The notes beneath the pieces were generated by a model. That model saw only the letters and a program-made list of their open reading frames with translations, made no database searches and had not been told where the DNA came from. From assembly GCA_022361315.1 (NCBI GenBank), contig JAKSBB010000958.1, positions 1 through 6,306 of the forward strand: 6,306 nucleotides of DNA. The letters are read 5' to 3'. Below are positions 1 to 4,973 of the stretch, piece by piece. Source of the DNA: Desulfobacterales bacterium. GTDB taxonomy: Bacteria; Desulfobacterota; Desulfobacteria; Desulfobacterales; Desulfobacteraceae. Position numbers and translations under genes: made by a program. How positions within the stretch are numbered: position 1 is the first letter of the stretch; the number at the start of each line of letters is the position of its first letter.

Positions 1-15
1 GTATAAAATTCCCAT
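1..15 (-). CDS. N-terminal five codons of an unidentified gene running off the left edge
   Basis: On the minus strand an ATG (15-13) is followed by four open codons (MGILY) up to the window edge. An AGGA ribosome binding site lies five bases upstream (24-21 read on the minus strand). The start is supported mainly by context: a promoter-like element, operator-like palindromes and a long leader all point toward it from 51-196. The product cannot be told from five residues. The main alternative is that this ATG is chance and the real start lies outside the window. Confidence 0.4.
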
Positions 16-50
16 GTTTTTCCTGTTCCCTTCTTTAGTTTTTTTTGATA

Positions 51-95
51 TAAACGCCCGCCGTGACAATAGGCAGGGTCGCCGCCTCAGGTTTA
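51..95 (-). promoter_or_regulatory. Possible structured 5' leader of the left-edge gene
   Basis: Read on the minus strand, this stretch folds into a closing stem TAAAC/GTTTA (95-91 with 55-51). Inside it is a GC-rich hairpin CCTGCC/GGCGGG (77-72 with 62-57, one G-U pair) with a nine-base loop. It is much richer in GC than the AT-rich DNA around it and lies about 35-80 bases before the putative ATG at 15. Such a position suits a cis-acting leader RNA. I do not recognise a named riboswitch class, and the fold rests on two short helices only. Confidence 0.3.
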
Positions 96-98
96 ACC
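90..98. promoter_or_regulatory. Second copy of the GGTTTAACC operator-like palindrome
   Basis: This is a nine-base palindrome with an odd centre. On the minus strand it reads TGGT-TAA-ACC, the same core as the longer palindrome at 155-169. The centres are 68 bp apart, about six and a half helical turns. Two copies of one core between a promoter and a gene suggest binding by a single dimeric regulator. The second copy is weaker because the outer bases do not match. Confidence 0.35.
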
Positions 99-128
99 AA
101 ACTCCTTTTTAAAATGATTTAAAAATCC

Positions 129-148
129 ACAGGAAGATTACCTCCTGT
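129..148. repeat. Short inverted repeat in the leader (ACAGGA/TCCTGT)
   Basis: Six-base arms at 129-134 and 143-148 are separated by eight bases. On the plus strand the right arm runs into TTTTT. On the minus strand it would form a small hairpin in the 5' leader of the left-edge gene, between the two operator-like palindromes. The stem is short, so it may be chance. Confidence 0.25.
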
Positions 149-154
149 TTTTGT

Positions 155-169
155 AATGGTTTAACCATT
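155..169. promoter_or_regulatory. 15-bp operator-like palindrome, TGGT-N3-ACCA type
   Basis: The sequence AATGGTTTAACCATT is a perfect palindrome around one central base. Read on either strand it contains TGGT-N3-ACCA, the core pattern of sites bound by FadR/PdhR-type (FCD subfamily) GntR regulators. It lies directly downstream of the -10-like element at 175-170, where the minus-strand transcription start would fall, so a bound protein would block that promoter. Assignment to GntR-type regulators is inference from the motif alone. Confidence 0.45.
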
Positions 170-196
170 GCTATAGATAGAATTTCATTTAGTCAA
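170..196 (-). promoter_or_regulatory. Sigma-70-like promoter for the left-edge gene
   Basis: On the minus strand TTGACT (196-191) is followed after 15 bases by TATAGC (175-170). The -35 box matches five of six consensus bases and the -10 box four of six; the 15-bp spacing is shorter than ideal. Its direction, and the palindrome overlapping its expected start site, fit a regulated promoter reading toward the gene at 15. Confidence 0.4.
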
Positions 197-273
197 GGGT
201 TTTTTTAGGTCATTGTTTGCAAAAAACAGGGTTGAACTTAGATCAAATTCTGATTCGATTCCGATTCCATGCG

Positions 274-295
274 GGTTCAGTTCTGATCTGGAACC
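274..295. repeat. Inverted repeat GGTTCAG/CTG(G)AACC
   Basis: Arms at 274-280 and 288-295 pair with one bulged G around a seven-base loop. On the plus strand it is followed by an A-run rather than a T-run, so it is not a standard terminator there. It sits just beyond the T-rich minus-strand stretch that follows the hairpin at 320-349 and may be part of the same transcript-end region. Confidence 0.25.
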
Positions 296-299
296 GGGT

Positions 300-349
300 A
301 AAAAAAAGATAATTTTATTCAGGACCGGAAGGCAGATCTTCCGATCCTG
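300..349 (-). terminator. Possible terminator for DUF2000-side transcription
   Basis: A 12-base arm at 320-331 pairs with 338-349 with a single C/A mismatch around a six-base loop, by far the strongest hairpin in this gene-free stretch. Read on the minus strand, it is followed within about 12 bases by a run of eight T (308-301). The distance from stem to T-run is longer than usual for intrinsic termination, so efficiency is uncertain. It lies about 75 bases downstream of the DUF2000 stop, past the duplicated tail relic. Confidence 0.45.
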
Positions 350-368
350 ATCTGACTAAAGCTCGTTA

Positions 369-413
369 TTACCGGTAGCGTTTCAACATAACAGTTAGTT
401 TAGTGATCTGATT
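369..413 (-). pseudogene. Relic of a DUF2000 C-terminus (14 codons plus stop)
   Basis: Read on the minus strand, 413-372 encodes NQITKLTVMLKRYR followed by two TAA stops (371-366). The intact neighbour ends NEVNKMTGMLKLYR, which is eight of 14 residues identical with several conservative changes. The DNA similarity continues past the stop: 361-413 matches 417-469 at about 40 of 53 positions, a direct repeat with a 56-bp offset. Upstream of the relic the frame closes at a TGA and the likeness ends. The best reading is that a second, diverged DUF2000 copy once lay here and was deleted down to its tail; a local duplication of the 3' end of the existing gene is the alternative. Confidence 0.55.
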
Positions 414-424
414 CAAGTTCGTTT

Positions 425-826
425 TTACCGGTAAAGCTTCAACATACCTGTCATTTTGTTGACCTCATTTTTTGGGCCCTGGAGGCAGAGGCCCGAGAAA
501 TCAAGGTCTTTGGTGGGAACAGCCGCAAGCTTCTGGGTGTAGTCGTCATAGTGCCGGCTTTTCTGGGCAATGGCGTTGAAATCAATGACCGAGACACCGG
601 GCATCTCACACCCCTGCTCAAAAATTTGTTTAAGCAACCCGCTGTCTGCCGCCAGAACCGGGATGGTCTGGTGGGTGATACCCGGATGACAGGTGCCGGA
701 CCCGTCTTTTAAATCCGGACCGAGGATACTGCGGTCCATATGGCCCAGGCTGATGCCCAGAACGGCAGTGGTATTGGCGGCCAGCCCGGGGGGCAGGGAC
801 TGGTTGATGATCATAACGGTTTTCAT
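425..826 (-). CDS. DUF2000 family protein, PTH2-like fold
   Basis: This 133-residue soluble protein has the marks of the DUF2000 family. It has an N-terminal hydrophobic strand ending in a Leu-Pro-Pro-Gly turn, the helix around residues 15-28 with the conserved Ala-Ala-Asn (N18), a central strand region near residues 52-60, and the C-terminal Asn-Lys-Met-Thr-Gly segment (residues 122-127). Family members are usually about 135-140 residues, so it is complete. The fold resembles peptidyl-tRNA hydrolase 2, but no reaction is established for this family, and I do not claim hydrolase activity. The ATG at 826 has an AGGAG site five bases upstream. It is divergent from the HD-GYP gene across a 166-bp gap and stands alone on its strand; the duplicated tail downstream suggests there was once a paralogue. 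Confidence 0.8.
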   Translation of the reverse strand: MKTVMIINQSLPPGLAANTTAVLGISLGHMDRSILGPDLKDGSGTCHPGITHQTIPVLAADSGLLKQIFEQGCEMPGVSVIDFNAIAQKSRHYDDYTQKLAAVPTKDLDFSGLCLQGPKNEVNKMTGMLKLYR

Positions 827-896
827 AGGTTCTCCTTTTTGAGTGAGTTAAAACATGACTATACAGAGGGGGCAGACAACCGGATTGTAAAAAATT

Positions 897-932
897 GCCT
901 GTGATGATATTCAATTGCAGGGACAGGCTGTC
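897..932. promoter_or_regulatory. Operator-like inverted repeats in the divergent DUF2000/HD-GYP gap
   Basis: GCCTGT (897-902) is repeated inverted as ACAGGC (923-928). The latter overlaps a perfect 11-base palindrome, GACAGGCTGTC (922-932). Between them lies TGTGA-N6-TCAAT (900-915), a partial match to the CRP/FNR-type site. No convincing -35/-10 pair can be fixed here for either gene. The cluster suggests a regulator site but is weak evidence taken alone. Confidence 0.25.
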
Positions 933-992
933 AGGGGTGAAGTGACGGCCGTGTTTTATCTGCATCAGACTATCTGCATATCAGGAGGACGG

Positions 993-2561
993 ATGACGGA
1001 ATTCTCTGACACGTCGGATATCGAAAAACAGGTCAGTGATCTGCATGAGATCCTTGAAATTACCCAGGCCATGGCCGGGGAAAAACGCCTGGGCCGGCTG
1101 CTCAAAGTGATCATGGAAGGGGCCACCAGGGTGCTGGGCGCAGATGCCAGTTCCATCTTCCTCTGTGACCACGACACCGGGGAGTTCTACTCCAGATTCA
1201 TTCAGCAGGCAGTGGTTTCTGAAATTCGTTTCCCGCTGGACAAGGGTATTGCCGGGTATGTGGCCCGAAGCGGTGAAACCGTCAATATAGCAGATGCGTA
1301 TCTGGATGAACGGTTTAATCCGGACATCGACAAGAAAACCGGCTACAGAACCAGAAGTATCCTATGCATGCCCCTGGTGACTCTGGATGGTACAATTATC
1401 GGGGTGACCCAGGTGCTCAATAAACACCAGGGAAGTTTCACTGCCTATGATGAGAAATTACTGGGTGTCTTTTCAAACAATGCCGCGGTGTCCATTGAGA
1501 ATGCCCTGCTCCACGAGGAAAATATCCGTCTTTTTAAAAGTTTGATATCCACCTCTTCCAAAACCATTGATGCAAGGGATCCGGTGACTGCCGGACACTC
1601 CCAGCGGGTGGCGCTTTATGCCGAACAACTGGGTAAGGCCGCCGGCCTTGATCCGCTGGCCCTGAACGAACTGGACGTGGCGTCATGGCTCCACGACATC
1701 GGCAAGATCGGTGTCAGGGATGATGTGCTTTTAAAAACCGACCGGTTGACAGACCAGGAATATAAAAAGATCCAGGAGCATGCCACCTACACCAGCGAGA
1801 TTCTGGAACAGATTCACTTCTCCCGGGAGTTGAAAGCCGTACCTTTCATCGCATCCGCGCACCACGAGCGGGTGGATGGAAAAGGGTATCCCTACGGGTT
1901 GGCGGGGGAGGATTTACCTGTGGCTGCCAGAATCCTTGCCATTGTCGACGTGTACGACGCCCTGACCGCCTATGACCGGCCTTACAAAAAAGCCATGTCC
2001 GTGGAAAGGGCCCTGGCCATTCTGGAAGAGGGGCGGGGCACCCAGTTTGATGCGGAACTGGTTGACCTGTTTATATCACGGCGGTGTTTCAATATCGAGC
2101 GGCGTCAGTATCAGCGGATATCCGTGGATCTGAAGTTTGAGATCGTCTTTCTTTCAAACGATGATCAGCTCAAATGTGTTGAAAAATACGGCCTTCCGAA
2201 GGTGGATACCGATGTCCATGAGGCGGTGGCCGACGATGTGGACTCGGCACCGGACTGGGATCCCAATGTGCCTGATACGGCCCGGGGAATACGGGTCAGG
2301 GATATTTCTGCCTGCGGCCTGAAATTTGAAACAGGTTATTTCTTTCCCATCAACAATTTTGTCTCCCTGAAGGTGGTGATCAAATCCATTGACCTCACCG
2401 CCCTTTGCCGGGTAATTCGAATCCGGCGGCGGCCGGCCGGCACCGGATATATCATGGGGGTGGAATTTGTGAATATGAAAACCGACGAACGTGCCAAACT
2501 ACTCAATTATATCAACACGCTGTCCTCTAAGGAACGACAGACACCACTCCGCTTTTTATAA
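993..2561 (+). CDS. GAF-HD-GYP-PilZ cyclic-di-GMP phosphodiesterase
   Basis: This is a 522-residue cytoplasmic signalling protein with no membrane segments. After a short helical N-terminus comes a GAF domain (about 30-172) carrying a full NKFDE signature (N143, K144, F149, D153, E154), known from cyclic-nucleotide-binding GAF domains. An HD-GYP domain follows (about 190-365), with H202, the HD pair H234/D235, H263, H290/H291, D319 and the DG-x-GYP signature at 295-300. All expected metal ligands and the GYP motif are present, so it should hydrolyse cyclic di-GMP. The C-terminus is a PilZ domain (about 368-508) with RxxxR at 371-375 and DxSxxG at 437-442, the c-di-GMP-binding motifs. These two motifs lie about 62 residues apart because of an acidic insert (about 389-430), which is unusual. 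The open frame extends upstream to 915, but the ATG at 993 has AGGAGG four bases before it and is the clear start. The effector or output is unknown. Confidence 0.92.
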   Translation: MTEFSDTSDIEKQVSDLHEILEITQAMAGEKRLGRLLKVIMEGATRVLGADASSIFLCDHDTGEFYSRFIQQAVVSEIRFPLDKGIAGYVARSGETVNIADAYLDERFNPDIDKKTGYRTRSILCMPLVTLDGTIIGVTQVLNKHQGSFTAYDEKLLGVFSNNAAVSIENALLHEENIRLFKSLISTSSKTIDARDPVTAGHSQRVALYAEQLGKAAGLDPLALNELDVASWLHDIGKIGVRDDVLLKTDRLTDQEYKKIQEHATYTSEILEQIHFSRELKAVPFIASAHHERVDGKGYPYGLAGEDLPVAARILAIVDVYDALTAYDRPYKKAMSVERALAILEEGRGTQFDAELVDLFISRRCFNIERRQYQRISVDLKFEIVFLSNDDQLKCVEKYGLPKVDTDVHEAVADDVDSAPDWDPNVPDTARGIRVRDISACGLKFETGYFFPINNFVSLKVVIKSIDLTALCRVIRIRRRPAGTGYIMGVEFVNMKTDERAKLLNYINTLSSKERQTPLRFL

Positions 2562-2577
2562 GGCGTGTCCCTTATAA
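2556..2577. terminator. Perfect inverted repeat between convergent genes, holding both stops
   Basis: TTATAAGG (2556-2563) and CCTTATAA (2570-2577) form a perfect eight-base stem with a six-base loop. The stop codon of the HD-GYP gene (2559-2561) lies in the left arm and that of the minus-strand gene (2572-2574) in the right arm. Its place, with only ten bases between the two convergent genes, suggests a shared bidirectional terminator. Neither side has a proper T-run after the stem, so it does not meet the usual intrinsic terminator pattern and may act only to stabilise 3' ends. Confidence 0.45.
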
Positions 2578-3030
2578 TGTCAGCGGTACCGAAAATCCAA
2601 GTGTCGTGAGCCAGGCCTTGGCATCTGTCAGGGAGGCAAATATCCGGGATTCAAAATTGCCATCCGGCTTTTTCATGTTCTCCAACTGCCATTCCTTCAA
2701 CGCAGAACCACCGGATACCATGGCGTGGTATTTTAGTGAATTCTGGATTTCATCACTGTTTGCAGCGGCGATCCGGTCTGCAACGGAGGGGGTGCTGTGG
2801 TGCCAGGCCGTGGCATCACTGAGCAATGCCCAGTCATTATTCTGATAGTAGGTGCCGGCAATCTCATAGACCTGTAACAGAAGCATCTCCGCCACTGTCT
2901 CGTCCCATGAGGAAAATGCCTCAAGAAAGAGAAGGTCCGGAAAGATGGTCAGCCTGTAATAGTCGGTATCAATCTTTTTTAATATTTTGATATTTTTATG
3001 GTCTGTGGTAGTAGGGGGTGGAAAGTTCAT
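2572..3030 (-). CDS. Small SpoIIAA/STAS-like protein of unknown function
   Basis: This 152-residue protein has no signal peptide or membrane segment. After a proline/threonine-rich N-terminus (residues 1-10), the body alternates hydrophobic strands and amphipathic helices. A buried strand ending in WALLSDATAW (67-76) is followed by a helical stretch, and the C-terminus reads RIFASLTDAKAWL (129-141). That last pattern, an 'F-x(4-5)-A-x-x-WL' ending, and the strand-helix order recall the SpoIIAA-like/STAS fold, whose members often bind lipids or act as partner-switching proteins. No phosphorylatable serine motif of classical anti-anti-sigma factors is evident, so function cannot be stated. The ATG at 3030 has a weak AGGTG four bases upstream. 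It converges on the HD-GYP gene and diverges from the thioesterase, so it is probably transcribed alone. Confidence 0.7.
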   Translation of the reverse strand: MNFPPPTTTDHKNIKILKKIDTDYYRLTIFPDLLFLEAFSSWDETVAEMLLLQVYEIAGTYYQNNDWALLSDATAWHHSTPSVADRIAAANSDEIQNSLKYHAMVSGGSALKEWQLENMKKPDGNFESRIFASLTDAKAWLTTLGFSVPLTL

Positions 3031-3113
3031 GTCACACCTGTTTAATTGCGGCCCTTCAGATTGAAAGAAATGGGAAATATGAGCACGGGCCGGCTGTTTA
3101 TCGAAGGCTGGAA

Positions 3114-3119
3114 TATAAT
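3114..3119 (+). promoter_or_regulatory. -10 element upstream of the thioesterase gene
   Basis: A perfect TATAAT lies 63 bases before the chosen thioesterase ATG, inside the divergent gap. No good -35 hexamer is seen 15-19 bases upstream, so either the promoter is activator-dependent or the match is chance. It does favour the start at 3183 over a longer reading frame from 3018, since it would lie inside the latter. Confidence 0.35.
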
Positions 3120-3182
3120 AGAAAATCTGTGAAAAGACAAGACCTGAACTTTGTTCACAATCGTTTACCGAAGAGAATATTC

Positions 3183-3935
3183 ATGATCCTCACTACACCC
3201 CATACCATTGATATGTTTGACACGGCCCATGACAATACCCTGAGGCTGGAGTCCATGGCCAGGTTCTTCCAAAATCTGGCCGTGGCCCATTCAACCCGGG
3301 CCGGTGCTGGTCCGGAGATGCTTTTGCCCAAAGGCCTGGTCTGGTATCTTCACCGTCTTGAAATCCGTGTTCACCATTACCCGCTGCTGGGAGAGCAGGT
3401 CCGTCTTGCCACCTGGTCCAGGGGTTTCCGCCAATATATGGGGCTTCGGGAATACACCATTACATCAGACCGCGGGACGGCTGTCACAGCGTCTTCTGTC
3501 TGGGTATTTTTCAATTTCCACAAAAACCGGATCCTCCGGGTGCCGGAGGATATGGCACGGGCATATGCCTCCGATTCCAAAAGTCAGTTTGAAGATGAGC
3601 TATACCAGTGGCAGCCGGAAAAATCAGAGCAAACTGCCCCCCAAGACCATGAGATCGATATGGGCCTGAGGTACGGAGACTTTGACCTGAACGGCCATGT
3701 AAACAACACGGTATACCCCGGTATCGTTGAAACTCTGGGGTATGGTGCCGCACAGAACCATGGTGGAGAAATGGCCAAGATCCGCCATCTTAAACTTCGG
3801 CTGGGCAAAGAAATTCCATTGGGAACCCAGGCGGTGAGTGCAGGATTTCGGGAACATGATGGGCGTTATCATTTTAAAATCAGCGGCAAAGGCACTTCGC
3901 CATCCGTACATGCCGACGGGGAGTTCTCATTTTGA
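3183..3935 (+). CDS. Acyl-ACP thioesterase (FatA/FatB family)
   Basis: This 250-residue protein has the double hotdog fold of bacterial acyl-ACP thioesterases (PF01643), and its length is typical for them. It should hydrolyse acyl-acyl carrier protein in the cytoplasm to release free fatty acid. The first hotdog (about 5-130) shows the family pattern GLVWYLHRLEIRV at 51-63 and a Thr-Trp-Ser-Arg-Gly-Phe stretch (77-82). The second begins at about 158 with the catalytic-loop sequence DLNGHVNN (168-175), giving D168, N170 and H172. By alignment to plant enzymes E210 is the likely fourth catalytic residue; that is inference. The open frame extends upstream to 3018, but that would overlap the divergent gene and add 55 residues without family likeness. 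The ATG at 3183 fits the family N-terminus, though its ribosome binding site (AAGAG at 3171-3175) is weak. Chain-length preference cannot be read from the sequence. Confidence 0.88.
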   Translation: MILTTPHTIDMFDTAHDNTLRLESMARFFQNLAVAHSTRAGAGPEMLLPKGLVWYLHRLEIRVHHYPLLGEQVRLATWSRGFRQYMGLREYTITSDRGTAVTASSVWVFFNFHKNRILRVPEDMARAYASDSKSQFEDELYQWQPEKSEQTAPQDHEIDMGLRYGDFDLNGHVNNTVYPGIVETLGYGAAQNHGGEMAKIRHLKLRLGKEIPLGTQAVSAGFREHDGRYHFKISGKGTSPSVHADGEFSF

Positions 3936-4055
3936 CCAGAATTCTCACCCCCGGAAGGCCACCTGATCTCCTCAAAAATGGCGGATGAGCAGAAAAGACT
4001 TGCCAGACGGGCAAAATCCGCCTATGCTGACTATCATAAATTCACGCAATTCTAA
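3932..4055 (+). pseudogene. Possible small gene split by a one-base shift
   Basis: A TTG at 3932 overlaps the thioesterase stop (TTGA) and has GGGGAG eight bases upstream. It opens 18 codons (TRILTPGRPPDLLKNGG after the start) and stops at 3986-3988. A second open stretch in another frame begins with ATG at 3978 and gives MADEQKRLARRAKSAYADYH and then KFTQF before a TAA at 4053-4055. That second frame has no ribosome binding site of its own. Removing one A from the A5 run at 3974-3978 would join them into a continuous, helix-rich, basic protein of 40 residues, translationally coupled to the thioesterase. This could be a sequencing error, a genuine frameshift mutation, or chance. No family is recognised. 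Confidence 0.35.
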
Positions 4056-4088
4056 TATCTTGCGTTTCCATCATTCCGGAGTACACCC

Positions 4089-4763
4089 ATGGGAAATAAA
4101 AAAAATCTTATCCTGGTAGTCGATGATGAACCGAGAAACCTTCAACTGGCGGGAAAAGTAGTATCGGATAACGGATTCGATGTTGCCATGGCCCAGAACG
4201 GCCGCCAGGCAATGAACTTTGTTAAAAAAAATCAGCCGGATCTCATCCTTCTGGATATCATGATGCCGGATATGGACGGGTACGAGGTCTGCCGGCGTTT
4301 GAAGAAAAACCCCCAGTACCGTCACATTCCGGTCATCTTTTTGACAGCCAAAAATGCCACCGCCGATGTGGTACGGGGATTTGACGCCGGGGGCGTAGAC
4401 TATGTGCCCAAACCCTTCCAGCCACCGGAACTTCTTGCCAGAATTAGAACCCACCTGGAATTAAAGCTGCTTCGTTCTCTGTTTCCCATGTGTGCCACCT
4501 GCAAGCGGATCCGTGACGACGAAGGGTATTGGAACCAGGTGGACACCTATCTTGAAGCCTATACCGAAATGACCTTCACCCACAGTATATGCGATGACTG
4601 CATGGAAGACCTTTACAGTGATTGTGACTGGTTTCAGAAAGAGGAAGCGCCTGCATCGGCTTCCGTTACTACACCTGCCCCAGTCCCATCTCCCGCTGCG
4701 GGTAACGGTATTCATCTCCGGGAATTTAGAGACACCGGTTGGCCCGAACGGAAGATCCTCTGA
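4089..4763 (+). CDS. Response regulator: receiver domain plus four-cysteine tail
   Basis: This is a 224-residue cytoplasmic protein. Residues 5-122 form a canonical receiver domain: acidic pair D12/D13, phosphoacceptor D56 in DLILLDIMMPDMDGYE, T86 and K108 in PKPF, so it should be phosphorylated by a histidine kinase. It has no DNA-binding or enzyme output domain. Instead residues 131-178 hold C135-x2-C138, then 29 residues, then C168-x2-C171, with H165 just before the second pair and a conserved-looking core CKRIRDDEGYW. I know this Cys4 segment from the ends of sensor and receiver proteins of delta-proteobacteria, where its function is unknown; zinc or another metal as ligand is inference. 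A Pro/Ala-rich tail (187-204) follows. The ATG has GGAG seven bases upstream (4078-4081). No cognate kinase gene is adjacent. Confidence 0.88.
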   Translation: MGNKKNLILVVDDEPRNLQLAGKVVSDNGFDVAMAQNGRQAMNFVKKNQPDLILLDIMMPDMDGYEVCRRLKKNPQYRHIPVIFLTAKNATADVVRGFDAGGVDYVPKPFQPPELLARIRTHLELKLLRSLFPMCATCKRIRDDEGYWNQVDTYLEAYTEMTFTHSICDDCMEDLYSDCDWFQKEEAPASASVTTPAPVPSPAAGNGIHLREFRDTGWPERKIL

Positions 4764-4779
4764 TCCCTTTGATCCCTTT
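4762..4779. repeat. Two tandem copies of GATCCCTTT
   Basis: GATCCCTTT occurs twice head to tail at 4762-4770 and 4771-4779. The first copy begins inside the stop codon of the receiver gene. A third partial CTTTCTTCCCC-like stretch follows. It is probably a small slippage duplication without function; no hairpin typical of a terminator is found here. Confidence 0.4.
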
Positions 4780-4837
4780 CTTCCCCTGAAAATACAATTT
4801 ACCATTGATAATTTACGGGTTAAACTCCCCCGGGCAA

Positions 4838-4865
4838 TTGCAATTTTTATAGATTGCTTTATGTT
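4838..4865 (+). promoter_or_regulatory. Candidate promoter for the CooC/AcsF-methyltransferase unit
   Basis: TTGCAA (4838-4843) and TATGTT (4860-4865) are 16 bases apart, each matching four of six consensus bases. They lie in the AT-rich part of the 210-base gap between the receiver gene and the ATPase gene. Transcription from here would leave a leader of about 100 bases, containing a weak GGCAG/CTGCC inverted repeat (4900-4904 with 4919-4923), before the ATG at 4974. The rest of the gap shows no gene. Confidence 0.35.
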
Positions 4866-4973
4866 TATGGGGTGAAATTAACCAGGTTGCACTGGGTATG
4901 GCAGGGGCTTGCTGACCGCTGCCGGGTGTACATCGTCAAGACTTAGGGTGCAGCCGTAACCGCTGGAGTGATT

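Noticed and set aside
271..300. tRNA T-arm-like sequence around GGTTCAG
   Set aside because: No acceptor, D-arm or anticodon arm can be placed around it, and the hairpin needs a bulge.
915..992. Upstream extension of the HD-GYP frame to 915
   Set aside because: The strong AGGAGG directly before ATG 993 marks the start; the extra 26 codons carry no domain likeness and cover the regulatory gap.
2606..2845. Plus-strand open frame opposite the STAS-like gene
   Set aside because: It has no ribosome binding site and its translation shows no fold-like pattern, while the minus-strand frame does.
3018..3182. Longer thioesterase reading frame beginning at 3018
   Set aside because: It overlaps the start of the divergent gene at 3030, contains the TATAAT at 3114, and adds 55 residues that do not look like the family N-terminus.
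4000..4014. Hairpin TTGCC/GGCAA after the thioesterase as a terminator
   Set aside because: The stem has only five pairs, no T-run follows, and it lies inside the possible small ORF.
4071..4454. Minus-strand open frame opposite the receiver domain
   Set aside because: It is antisense to a textbook receiver domain and shows no domain signature.
4899..4912. Sigma-54-like element TGGCAGGGGCTTGC upstream of the CooC/AcsF gene
   Set aside because: The GG and GC dinucleotides are separated by nine bases instead of the ten that sigma-54 binding requires, and the CACG part is not kept.
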